Below, piece by piece: positions 51,399 to 59,674 of a stretch of 64,000 nucleotides of DNA (the first letter of the stretch is position 1; every line of letters begins with the position of its first letter). The stretch spans positions 19,140 to 83,139 of the forward strand of contig JAIOPV010000254.1 of the NCBI GenBank assembly GCA_021413735.1, given 5' to 3'. A program made the position numbers and the translations under genes. Source of the DNA: Planctomycetota bacterium. GTDB lineage: Bacteria; Planctomycetota; Planctomycetia; Gemmatales; Gemmataceae. Under the pieces are notes generated by a model. It worked only from the letters and a program-made list of their open reading frames with translations, was not told where the DNA came from and did not search any database.

Positions 51399-51517
51399 CA
51401 GGATTCGGGATTCAGGGGAAAGACCCTGTCGGGAACGACAACGCCACGGGGCGAAGCGGTTCGGGTTCAAGCCTTCATCCGGCTTTCTGATTCCTGAATC
51501 CTGAATCCCGAATCCTG
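51399..51517. repeat. Inverted ATTC-rich short repeats between rplY and pth
   Basis: CAGGATTCGGGATTCAGG at 51399-51416 has its exact reverse complement at 51500-51517. Both sit in runs of an 8-base motif (GGGATTCA / TGAATCCC) repeated two to three times, so slippage growth is likely. It fills the 140 bp between the rplY stop and the pth start. Confidence 0.8.
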
Positions 51518-51522
51518 CTCGA

Positions 51523-52170
51523 TCACTTCTTCTTCTCGTCTTCTTCCTCGTCGGCCTTCTTCTTCTCGGGCTTGATGACCTCGGGGCCAACACCCGCCTC
51601 GGGTGCAGCAACTTCGGCTTCGACGCCAGGCAGTTTCAGTTGAACGACGACCGCTTCTTTCGTCTCCAACACCTGCACGCCTTCTGGCAGGGCCAGGTCG
51701 CTGACGTGGATCGGATGGCCAAGCGTCAGGTTCGTGATGTCGATACGAATCGCTTCGGGGATCGACCCGAGCAAACACTCGATGTGCAACTTGTGCAGTG
51801 GCTGATCGAGAACGCCGCCACCGGTCTGTTTGGGAGCGTTTCGCAGTTCGACCGGCACGGTCACCTTCACCTTGTCGGTGCGGGACTTTCGCTCGAAGTC
51901 GACGTGAATCATGTGCTTGCCGAACACGTCCCACTGAACCTCGCGGATCAGGACGGTTTCCGGCTTGCCATCGACTTCAAGTTCGAGCATCCGAACGTGG
52001 TGAACGCGGATGGCGCGGTCGAGTTCTTCGGCCGACACAGCAACCGAGGCGGTGTCTTTCTTGTGACCGTAGACGATGCCAGGAACGAACCCCGACTTGC
52101 GGAGTTTGATGGCGGCTCGTGAACCTTTGCCCGTGCGTGGTGTGGCCTTGAGCGTGACAGCCTGCGACAT
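51523..52170 (-). CDS. rplY: 50S ribosomal protein bL25 (CTC form)
   Basis: Protein of 215 aa, the long Ctc form. N-terminal 5S rRNA-binding domain (LKATPRTGKGSRAAIKLRKS, GFVPGIVYGHKK), then the C-terminal TL5-type beta domain (VPVELRNAPKQTGGGVLDQP), and a charged Lys/Glu tail. First gene of the minus-strand housekeeping run with pth next, a standard pairing. Confidence 0.94.
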   Translation of the reverse strand: MSQAVTLKATPRTGKGSRAAIKLRKSGFVPGIVYGHKKDTASVAVSAEELDRAIRVHHVRMLELEVDGKPETVLIREVQWDVFGKHMIHVDFERKSRTDKVKVTVPVELRNAPKQTGGGVLDQPLHKLHIECLLGSIPEAIRIDITNLTLGHPIHVSDLALPEGVQVLETKEAVVVQLKLPGVEAEVAAPEAGVGPEVIKPEKKKADEEEDEKKK

Positions 52171-52260
52171 GCTATCCTCTTTTGAGATCGTCTACCCTCG
52201 CAGGGAATGTCCCCCGCTACTCTCGTCGATCTCTGGCAGAAACACGCGGGCGGCCCAATT

Positions 52261-52294
52261 TGAATGAGAACGCGGCCTGCCGAGTTCTCATTCA
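52261..52294. promoter_or_regulatory. Hairpin upstream of rplY
   Basis: TGAATGAGAAC (52261-52271) pairs with GTTCTCATTCA (52284-52294) around a 12-nt loop, about 91 bp upstream of the rplY start, within the 254 bp gap (52171-52424) between the LRR gene and rplY. It could be in the rplY leader or terminate the gene behind it; there is no T-tract in either direction. Confidence 0.4.
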
Positions 52295-52424
52295 CCGAAA
52301 GAGCCGCCGCGACGACATACGTAAGGGGTGATTATGGCAGCGAGTTGACCGACCGACAAGGGCGCGGCTGAAAAACGACCCCTTTCGCCGCTTGCAACGT
52401 TGCAGCCGGCGATGGCGGCACAGG

Positions 52425-53111
52425 TCACGGTTTCTTCATTGGTTCAATGGTGCCGCCGTCCCAGATGATCGTGCAGTTCGGCAGTGTCGCCGCAAGTTTC
52501 TCGACGCCCGCCTTCGTCACCTTCGTGCCCCCCACCTGGAGCTTCTTGAGCTTCGTGGCACCGGCCAGTTCCGAGAGCATCTCATCGTCGAGGTTCGAGG
52601 CGCTGAGTGTGAGTTCCGCCAGTTCGGGGAGCCTTGCCAGTTCTCGGCACCAGCCCTTGTCGAGCTTTCTTGTCTCCTGCGCGTTGAGCAGAGTCAGTTT
52701 CAATGGTGCGAGTGCCGCGATGCCCTTCACCGTCACCCGGCCTTCCTTCCCAAAATCACTCAGCCAGAGAATAGTCAACCCGGGCAGGGTCGTTGCCATC
52801 CGGGACAGGAGGTCGTCGTCGAACCCGGCCGCGTAGCACCCGAATTCAATCAGGCTCGGGAACCGCTTCAGTTCGGCGAACGTTGTTTGGGTAGGCTTCA
52901 GGCCGTGGGCAATGAGGCTCCTGAGGCCTTCCCGGCAGGGCAGAGCCGCGAGTCGGGTGACCGCGTCGTCGGACCAATCGAGACGCGCGTAAGGGTCTTT
53001 CAACGCCAGCATGTGGGGCAAATCGGGAGCGGCCTTCCAAAACAGATCCCGGATCGCGTCCCGTTCTGTTCTCGGACGTATGAGGACAGAATAGACGCGG
53101 AACGGTTCCAT
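52425..53111 (-). CDS. Leucine-rich-repeat protein, probably the split-off tail of the kinase
   Basis: Protein of 228 aa of degenerate LRRs (LAALPCREGLRSLIAHGL, MATTLPGLTILWLSD, LARLPELAELTLSASNL, ATKLKKLQVGGTKVTKAGVE) ending after NCTIIWDGGT. Its ATG (53111) lies inside the 3' end of the kinase gene, in another frame. The kinase frame runs out of PD40-like sequence exactly there (KPEESLP), and this frame opens with EPFRVYSVL. Planctomycete proteins of this kind often continue LP-x-EPF into LRRs. I therefore think one frameshift has split a single gene; two overlapping genes is the alternative. Confidence 0.65.
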   Translation of the reverse strand: MEPFRVYSVLIRPRTERDAIRDLFWKAAPDLPHMLALKDPYARLDWSDDAVTRLAALPCREGLRSLIAHGLKPTQTTFAELKRFPSLIEFGCYAAGFDDDLLSRMATTLPGLTILWLSDFGKEGRVTVKGIAALAPLKLTLLNAQETRKLDKGWCRELARLPELAELTLSASNLDDEMLSELAGATKLKKLQVGGTKVTKAGVEKLAATLPNCTIIWDGGTIEPMKKP

Positions 53112-56100
53112 GGCAGCGATTCCTCGGGCTTCAAGGCGTAACTGAGGACCTTCCCCTCCAAAGTGTGCAGCGCGAGGTCGCAGTGCGGGTGAAGCAACTC
53201 GGCGGCTTTGCGTTCGCGGTCAGCGGGCTTCGCCTTTGGCACCCGTCGCATCTGCCACAGGTCTTGCCCGCCTCGGCCACCTGGGAGACTCTTGGAATCG
53301 AAGTACACAGATCGTCCGTCGGTGGTGTACGACGGAGCGTTGCCACTGGCGGCGTGCGTCATTCGGACGTCCCACCCGCCGCCGGCCTTCGGCATGGCGA
53401 GCCACATTTGCGACAACTCCTTATCCTTCCGCCTGAGGAACGCAAACCCGCGGCCATCCGGCAACGGCCTTGGAAACGTTTCATCACTGTCGGTGTTCAC
53501 TTCCGGCCCGAGCAATTCCGGTTTCCCCCACGCGGCGTCGATGGCGGCCCGGCGGGCGACCCATATCTCGTAACCCTTCGCGGCATTCGGCCGCAGTGAG
53601 AAGTAGAGCGTCAGGCCGTCGGCCGATAGACCTGGAGTTTCCTCGTCGAGGTCGCTGTTCACGACGCTGCCGAGGTGGACCGGTCTGCCCCACTTGGCTT
53701 CGCGGTCGGGTCGGCGAGTTTCCCAGATGTCCTTGCCGCCGGCCCCGCCGGGGCGATTCGATACGAAGAGAAGGCTCAACCCGTCGGCTGACACAAATGG
53801 GTGAACGATGAAGTTCGCCCCGCCGTCACCGAGTTCGTCCAGTCGCCGGGCATCGCCGAAGAGCTGGTCAACCGACTTGCGACGGGCTTCGTAAAGGAAG
53901 CGTTCTCCGCCGCGAGCCGACTGGTAGATGAGTCGCAACCCATCGGCGGTGAGGGTTGGGTCGTACTCGTCGCCCGGACCATTAACCCCGTCGCCGAGAT
54001 TTTCGGGCTTCCCACTCCACTCCCAATCGGGCGATGTCAGGAGGTCAGCGACCGACGGCCCACTCAGGTCGGTGAAGCGGACTTTGCGGATGCGGACTTC
54101 TTCCGTGCCGTTGTCGTGAAGTTGCCAGCCGACAACTCCGGTCGGCGGAATCTCGAAGTCACCTTTCACTGTGATCGTACCGTTCAGCCAGATCGTGACA
54201 TGCTTGCCGACGCAACGAACGACGACATCATTGAAGTCATCCCGTTTCACGATCGGGGCTACAATGTCGGGATCCGGTTTACTCAACACACCTTTGCCTG
54301 TCGATTCGCTGTATAAGGCTCCCCAGCACTTCGCACCAAAATCAGCTTGGGGACCGGCCAGATGAAACTGGGATTGGTTGGCCACGCTGCTCCGGAACTG
54401 AACCCCGGAGTTGCCCAACCCTCCCTTGAGCCGAATCTGGCAGGCAATCTCGAAATCTCCATACGGACGCGGAGAGTAAAGAAACGTCTGCACACGTGGC
54501 GTTCCGACAGGAAACGCCCCAACGATCTCCCCGCCCTCGACCCGCCAGACCTTCCGGTCCCCCTCCAACCCGGTCAGATCCGTGCCGTTGAAGAACGTCG
54601 GATTGAGTGGCGGCTTGCTCAGGTCGGTGAACCGGATGTTCCGGACAGTTATCTCGGCCTCACCAGGGGCAAGGCCCCAGGCGATAACCCCTTCGCTCGG
54701 GAAGTCATACTCGCCGTCTGCAAGAGTGGACCCGTTGACCGTGATTTTTAAGCGTCGGCCTTCGGCCCGGATCGTGACCGAATTGAACACATCCGGGTTG
54801 ACTGCGAGCGGCTTGACTCCGGGAGCAGGGAATACGATGCGGTTCGCGTAGAACTGTAGCGTCGGGCTGCCAAATAACTCGTTCGCACTCGCTCGGAACC
54901 TGACAACCGGGTACGACAAGGGGTTGGGCGATTTTCGCAGGAGGTCGAAGGACAGCTCGAAATCTCGATAGGCTTTCTGCGTCCTGAGATGAGTCGGCCC
55001 CAAGTTCTCCACCTTGAGACTGACGATCTCGCCATTCGCGACGGTCCATAGTCTCAGATCGCCTTCCCACCCGGTCAGATCCTTGCCGTTGAAGAACGTC
55101 GAATCGAGTGGCTTGCTCAGATCGGTGAAGCGGATGTTGCGGAGTCGAACGGGTACCCCCGGCTTCAGGTGCCAGCCGATCCGACCTTCCAGTGGAAGGT
55201 CGAACTCGCCGTCCAGTGCCTTGACTCCGTTCACCTTTACCGTCACATGCCGACCGACGCAACGCACGGTCACGTCGTCGAAGTCCCCCGGCCGGGCGGC
55301 CTTCTCCGCCGCTGGGTCGGCCTCCTTCACGAACCCCGATTCCCGCCAGAGGGACCCCGTCTTCCCCCCGAGTTGGATATCGGCAAGTTTTCCGCGGATC
55401 TTCCCGTCTGGCGTCGGTTCGTCTGCCCTGAATAACAGTCCCGAACCAAGCGGGCGGTCATTCCCGACACGGACCTGGAACGACAATTCGAAGTCGCGGT
55501 ATGACTGACTTGTGGTGATGAACGTCGAGTCGGCACCCTCCGGTGGAGTCCCGAGCAGATCACCGTTATCGATCCGCCACGCATCGGTTCTGCCGACCCA
55601 CCCGGTCAGATCCTTGCCGTTGAAGAACGTCGGTTCGGCGGGCGGCGAAACGACGATCGGCGGAGTGACGACTGGTGGCTTCTCCTTCGGCGGGTCCGCT
55701 TGCACCACATCGACTGGCGGCTTCTTCCCCATCTGCGAAGCGACCACGCCCACAACCCCGGCAACGGCCAGCAGCACAACGCCGACCAGCGCCCACGTCG
55801 GGAACCCGCCACGTGGCTTGATCGGCGACTCGGGTCCGTCGCGTTCCTCCGCAGTTTCAGCCTCGGGTTCTGAGTTTGCTTCGGTCGCATCGAGATCGGC
55901 AAACGGGTCGGGGCCAACCTGCGCGAGGATCAGCGGCGGCGGCGAGTCGAGCGGAATCACCCGCACGGCATTTACCAGCCCCGTTTCGATGGCACGCAGT
56001 TCCTCGGCTGCGATCTCGGATGTCGGCGGACGATACGCGGGATCCTTCGACAGCAGACGCATCACGAAGTCCGACAGCGATTGCGGGACGGCCGGGTTCT

Positions 56101-56932
56101 TCGCGATCGGCGGCGGGGGGTTGTCCAGCGCGAGCGAAGTGAGAATCGCCAGTGTCGTCGTGCCACGGAATGGCAGTTCGCCGGTGGTCATCTGGTAGAG
56201 CATCACGCCAAGGCTGAACAAGTCCGTGCGACCATCGACGGGCAATCCGCGACCCTGTTCGGGGCTCATGTACGCAGGCGTGCCGACGACTGCGCCTTCG
56301 TTCGTGACGGGACCGTCAGAGCCCTCGGTGGCGTCGGCATCGGCAGCGATGCGTGCGAGCCCGAAGTCGAGAACCTTGACGCGGAGTTTCTTGCCTTCGA
56401 GCCAGATGTTCGCGGGCTTGATGTCTCGGTGAACCAACCCCTTCTCGTGTGCCGCTGCCAACCCCTCGGCCACTTCGCGACCGATGCGAATCACTTCCGT
56501 CAGTGGTGGTCGAGGATTCGCCTTGATCGCAGTTTGAAGCGTCATGCCTTTCAGCAACGGCATAACGATGTACGGCAGCCCGTCGTGTTCGTGAACCTGA
56601 TGAATCGCCGCGACGTGATCGTGTTCGACCTTGGCTTGTGCTCGTGCTTCGCGGACGAATCGTGCCTTCGCGGTTGAGTTAGCGGCGAACTGCGGCAGCA
56701 TCACCTTCAGTGCGACTTCTCGTTTCAGTCGCGGGTCTTCCGCACGGTAAACGACACCCATTCCACCGCGACCGAGTTCGCCGAGCAGAACGTATTCCCC
56801 GACGTGGAAGGGAGCAGTGCCGCCAGCGACGGTGGCGTCGCCCAGCGTCTCGGGGTTGCTCGGCGGGACCGACGGCGACGATGCGGGCGCGACCGTGCGA
56901 GTCGGCGAGAGGTTCGGGTCCGACGGGTTCAT
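53000..56932 (-). CDS. Receptor-like Ser/Thr kinase with three DUF1080 domains and PD40 repeats
   Basis: Protein of 1310 aa as read. ATG 56932 has GGAG 7 nt upstream. Kinase about 47-320: GELGRGGMGVVYRA, K76, HRD D170 in VHRDIKPANIWL, DFG D189, GTPAYMSPEQGRG. One membrane helix about 379-399 (WALVGVVLLAVAGVVGVVAS). Outside: three DUF1080 units, each opening FFNGKDLTGW or close, starting near 436; then PD40 beta-propeller repeats (DEYDPTLTADGLRLIYQSAR, HPFVSADGLSLLFVSNRPGG, DEETPGLSADGLTLYFS). The last ~38 residues (after KPEESLP, WNRSASILSS..) look frameshifted. Probably senses glycans or cell-surface material and signals by phosphorylation. Confidence 0.88.
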   Translation of the reverse strand: MNPSDPNLSPTRTVAPASSPSVPPSNPETLGDATVAGGTAPFHVGEYVLLGELGRGGMGVVYRAEDPRLKREVALKVMLPQFAANSTAKARFVREARAQAKVEHDHVAAIHQVHEHDGLPYIVMPLLKGMTLQTAIKANPRPPLTEVIRIGREVAEGLAAAHEKGLVHRDIKPANIWLEGKKLRVKVLDFGLARIAADADATEGSDGPVTNEGAVVGTPAYMSPEQGRGLPVDGRTDLFSLGVMLYQMTTGELPFRGTTTLAILTSLALDNPPPPIAKNPAVPQSLSDFVMRLLSKDPAYRPPTSEIAAEELRAIETGLVNAVRVIPLDSPPPLILAQVGPDPFADLDATEANSEPEAETAEERDGPESPIKPRGGFPTWALVGVVLLAVAGVVGVVASQMGKKPPVDVVQADPPKEKPPVVTPPIVVSPPAEPTFFNGKDLTGWVGRTDAWRIDNGDLLGTPPEGADSTFITTSQSYRDFELSFQVRVGNDRPLGSGLLFRADEPTPDGKIRGKLADIQLGGKTGSLWRESGFVKEADPAAEKAARPGDFDDVTVRCVGRHVTVKVNGVKALDGEFDLPLEGRIGWHLKPGVPVRLRNIRFTDLSKPLDSTFFNGKDLTGWEGDLRLWTVANGEIVSLKVENLGPTHLRTQKAYRDFELSFDLLRKSPNPLSYPVVRFRASANELFGSPTLQFYANRIVFPAPGVKPLAVNPDVFNSVTIRAEGRRLKITVNGSTLADGEYDFPSEGVIAWGLAPGEAEITVRNIRFTDLSKPPLNPTFFNGTDLTGLEGDRKVWRVEGGEIVGAFPVGTPRVQTFLYSPRPYGDFEIACQIRLKGGLGNSGVQFRSSVANQSQFHLAGPQADFGAKCWGALYSESTGKGVLSKPDPDIVAPIVKRDDFNDVVVRCVGKHVTIWLNGTITVKGDFEIPPTGVVGWQLHDNGTEEVRIRKVRFTDLSGPSVADLLTSPDWEWSGKPENLGDGVNGPGDEYDPTLTADGLRLIYQSARGGERFLYEARRKSVDQLFGDARRLDELGDGGANFIVHPFVSADGLSLLFVSNRPGGAGGKDIWETRRPDREAKWGRPVHLGSVVNSDLDEETPGLSADGLTLYFSLRPNAAKGYEIWVARRAAIDAAWGKPELLGPEVNTDSDETFPRPLPDGRGFAFLRRKDKELSQMWLAMPKAGGGWDVRMTHAASGNAPSYTTDGRSVYFDSKSLPGGRGGQDLWQMRRVPKAKPADRERKAAELLHPHCDLALHTLEGKVLSYALKPEESLPWNRSASILSSYVREQNGTRSGICFGRPLPICPTCWR

Positions 56933-57047
56933 GCGATGCTCCGGCACTTGTGATGCGTGGATGATTGTACCGCAGACAGCGAACCATGCCGACTGAGTTA
57001 CGAGAAATGAGTGAAGCTGTGCGGGTTGTGCGGTCGATTCCGGATGT

Positions 57048-57857
57048 GTGGAATCTCGCACTGCCACCAACCCGCTCTCGGGGGGCGTGAGTCTCCCGTT
57101 ATTCAAGGCGATCAGGGGGTATCTACCTCTTGCTCGGCTGCTTCCGCTCGTTGCGCTGCTGCTCACCGGCTGTGCCGACTGCAAGTTCCTTCGCAAAGCC
57201 TGCCCCACACCACCCGATCCGCTGACGGCTGCCCAGCTTCCCGCGCCCGACACAGCTTACCGCATCGGCTGCCCCGACGTGTTGGAGATCGCGTTCGCCG
57301 ATCACCCCGAATGGGATGTCTACGCTTCGGTCGATCTGGATGGCCGTGTTCCGCTGGCACATCCCGGTTCGCCCCGTGTGGAGGGGAGAACGCTTGAGGA
57401 TGTGCGTCACGAGCTGGCTCGCCTCGCGAGTGTCGATCCTGACCGTGTGACGGTCCATCTCGCAGCGGCGCGAAGTTCCCGTGTGTTCTTGCACGGACCG
57501 ATCCGCGGACGCTGCCGGGTGGTGCCGTATCAGGGGCCGGAACCCGTCATTGACTTCCTGAAGCGGGTGGGAGGCTTGCCGCCGGGGTCGAAGCTGAATC
57601 AGGTGTACGTGGTGCGACCGAACATCGCGGTTGGCACTCGCCCGGAAGTGTTTCAGGTGGATGTGTCGGCGGTGTTGGGGGACAACAACCAATCGACGAA
57701 TGTGCCGTTGAAGCCATCGGATGAGGTGTACATCGGGGAAACGAAGCGGTCGGTGTTCGCGCGAATCTTGCCGGATTGGCTTGGGCCGTTGTATCGCCGA
57801 CTTGCAGGCTTGCTGCCCGACGATTGGTGGCCGTTGAGCCGTTCCCGCGTGCCGTGA
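57048..57857 (+). CDS. Polysaccharide export lipoprotein (Wza/SLBB-like)
   Basis: Protein of 269 aa from GTG 57048; an in-frame GTG at 57087 also keeps the signal. LLPLVALLLTGC is a lipoprotein signal. The Poly_export domain reads DTAYRIGCPDVLEIAFADHP and YASVDLDGRVPLAHPGSPRV with EGRTLEDVRHELARL; an SLBB-like part follows (SRVFLHGPIRGRCRVVPYQG, VIDFLKRVGGLPPGSKLNQV). It would be part of the outer-membrane channel for exopolysaccharide. No other export genes adjoin. Divergent from the kinase gene, 115 bp apart. The N-terminal codons include a GGGGGGCGTGAG stretch resembling repeats elsewhere in the window. Confidence 0.82.
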   Translation: MESRTATNPLSGGVSLPLFKAIRGYLPLARLLPLVALLLTGCADCKFLRKACPTPPDPLTAAQLPAPDTAYRIGCPDVLEIAFADHPEWDVYASVDLDGRVPLAHPGSPRVEGRTLEDVRHELARLASVDPDRVTVHLAAARSSRVFLHGPIRGRCRVVPYQGPEPVIDFLKRVGGLPPGSKLNQVYVVRPNIAVGTRPEVFQVDVSAVLGDNNQSTNVPLKPSDEVYIGETKRSVFARILPDWLGPLYRRLAGLLPDDWWPLSRSRVP

Positions 57858-57870
57858 ACGCTGGCTCAGG

Positions 57871-58278
57871 TTAGGTGGGTTTCACGTCGTCGGGCATACT
57901 GACCGTAACGCCGCGAATGATCGCTCTCTGCACGGCGGCAACAACCTCTCGTGCAGCCTCCAACGCTTCTGCGGCCAGTTTTGCCTCACCATCGGGTTGC
58001 TTGGCGGTCTCGGCTCGCTTCTGGACTGCCACTTGACTGGCTTCGCTTGCCTGCTCTATGTCGTGCCGCACCTTCGCTTCGAGGTCGTTCTGCGAATTGT
58101 CGTCTACTGGTGGTTTGCGAAACTGTCCCCCGGTGTTCGCTTGGGTCACGGCAGGTGGTGAGGTGACCACGCCTTGCCGAATGAGCCTGATGAGGTCGTC
58201 GAGCAACGTAGGATCAGCGGGAGTTCCGTCAGCGGGAACCAACCGCAGGTTGAGCTTGAGTTTGGCGTCTTCGGTCAT
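57871..58278 (-). CDS. Hypothetical protein, third gene of a coupled operon
   Basis: Protein of 135 aa. ATG 58278 lies directly after the stop of the previous gene (58280). The N-terminal third reads DAKLKLNLRLVPADGTPADP and LLDDLIRLIRQGVV; the middle is polar; the C-terminal part is an Ala/Glu-rich predicted helix (GEAKLAAEALEAAREVVAAV). No family recognised. A small, acidic, helical partner protein is plausible. Confidence 0.6.
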   Translation of the reverse strand: MTEDAKLKLNLRLVPADGTPADPTLLDDLIRLIRQGVVTSPPAVTQANTGGQFRKPPVDDNSQNDLEAKVRHDIEQASEASQVAVQKRAETAKQPDGEAKLAAEALEAAREVVAAVQRAIIRGVTVSMPDDVKPT

Positions 58279-58279
58279 G

Positions 58280-59236
58280 TCAGGCCTCAACCGGAACAGC
58301 GGCAGGTAGCAGCGATTCAAACTGTTCGAGCGTGAGCCGTGTTCCGCTGCGTGCGATGTGGTAGCGGTTCAGAGCGTTGAACAGGTTGAGAACTTCGTCG
58401 CGGATTCCCGGCGTATCGACTCGCTCACGTGGAAAGAGAGCAACAGCGAGTTCCGTTCGTGCCGGTGCGTCCGTGACGGCTGGCCATCCCTTCGGCGGAC
58501 CTTCTGGCCACAGCGGCCCAAACACTTCTGGCGGAACGGGCGTGTCGTCGGTCCAGTGCTGCCACTCCGCGAGTTTGGCGACATGGTCGAAATCACGACG
58601 GATGAATGGGACGATATCCGCAATAGGCTCGGCTCCCGCAACTGCGGTTTGAACTGCCATCGCTGCACGCGAAGGTTCACCTCTTCCCGTTGCTTCCAGA
58701 ATCGTCGCGGTGCTCGATTGGAGGATCGCGTGAGCGGCCTTGTCAATGGGATTATCTGGCCAGTCTGCATCCCCGTACCAAGTTCGTGGTTCAATCGCAG
58801 TCGCAGAACTCGCGGCTAAGTCGGCTCGCTCAAGCCTTAATCGTTGTGATCTCAAGCCATCGGGTTTGGTCTGAGGTTTGAGATACAAAAACAGTGGCAG
58901 CACCCGCCGAGCACATCTCGCGGCGAATGCGACCCGTGCCCAGCGCGGGAGCTTCGCGATCTCGTCTTCAGTTGGCAGCGTGTTGTTCGGCGGGTCGATG
59001 TACTGGCAGTCTCGATGGCAGTTGCCGGTCAGCGCATCGAGCGTTCCGAGGAAGGCTTCTTCACCGTCTTCGGTCAGGTCGGGAGTATCGAGTGCCTCGT
59101 CAACAAACGGATTGATCGCTTCAAAGACTTCCTTCACCTTGCGCCCAGCCGACAGTTCCGTTCGCACGAGTTGATCGAGTTGCGTGTAGGGGTCAGATGC
59201 CAAGATCGCGGCACGGATTGCGTCGAGAGTTATCAC
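58280..59236 (-). CDS. Hypothetical protein, second gene of a coupled operon
   Basis: Protein of 318 aa, start GTG at 59236, overlapping the stop of the gene before it (GTGA). Mostly helical and acidic, without membrane segments: ASDPYTQLDQLVRTELSAGR, NCHRDCQYIDPPNNTLPTED, RFAARCARRVLPLF-type helices, and Trp-rich QHWTDDTPVPPEVFGPLWPE. No family recognised. Tight coupling to the Tse2-like gene suggests a joint function, perhaps neutralising it. Confidence 0.65.
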   Translation of the reverse strand: MITLDAIRAAILASDPYTQLDQLVRTELSAGRKVKEVFEAINPFVDEALDTPDLTEDGEEAFLGTLDALTGNCHRDCQYIDPPNNTLPTEDEIAKLPRWARVAFAARCARRVLPLFLYLKPQTKPDGLRSQRLRLERADLAASSATAIEPRTWYGDADWPDNPIDKAAHAILQSSTATILEATGRGEPSRAAMAVQTAVAGAEPIADIVPFIRRDFDHVAKLAEWQHWTDDTPVPPEVFGPLWPEGPPKGWPAVTDAPARTELAVALFPRERVDTPGIRDEVLNLFNALNRYHIARSGTRLTLEQFESLLPAAVPVEA

Positions 59237-59631
59237 GGGTTTGCTCCCTTCGTTTCTCGCTGCCAGAGATCGCGAGTATCGGCCACCAATTCTTGCAGAT
59301 CGTCGAGCGTGATGTCACGACTCGGTTCGATGTGATAGTGCGGCACACCCGCTGGCTTCTCGGTGAACTCCGACGGCAACTCATCGGTGTCAATCGACCA
59401 AAGTATCAGCTTGTCCGACTGAATCTTGATCGCTGACGGGTCGGTGTAGCACGAGAGTCCGCCGCCACCAGGATGAACTACGTCTGTGCCGATCACTGCA
59501 GGCACATCGGCTCGTTTCTTGGGTTGCGTCGGATCGGTTGGACGGACTCCAAGCATCATCGAACCGTCGCCAACCAGTGGCTTCCCGTCGGCATCGGCCT
59601 TCATGAGTCGGTACAGTTTCACGGCCGACAC
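59233..59631 (-). CDS. Small protein resembling the Tse2 toxin fold
   Basis: Protein of 132 aa, start GTG 59631, 43 bp after miaB on the same strand. Its pattern follows Pseudomonas Tse2 as I remember it: an opening VKLYRLMKADADGKPL (Tse2 LTLYRAVFKANYDG), then VVHPGGGGLSCYTDP (APDTGGTSVFD), then DELPSEF (DIPPDL), then PHYHIEPSRDITLDDLQ (THYTIMPAKPM). Tse2 is a cytoplasm-acting toxin with an ADP-ribosyltransferase-like fold. No secretion signal or PAAR/VgrG gene is nearby, so an intracellular toxin-antitoxin-like role is more likely than type VI secretion. This is similarity by eye, not a search. Confidence 0.5.
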   Translation of the reverse strand: MSAVKLYRLMKADADGKPLVGDGSMMLGVRPTDPTQPKKRADVPAVIGTDVVHPGGGGLSCYTDPSAIKIQSDKLILWSIDTDELPSEFTEKPAGVPHYHIEPSRDITLDDLQELVADTRDLWQRETKGANP

Positions 59632-59674
59632 GCTCCGGGCATCGAACGGTCGTTGACCATTTTACCCCATTCGG

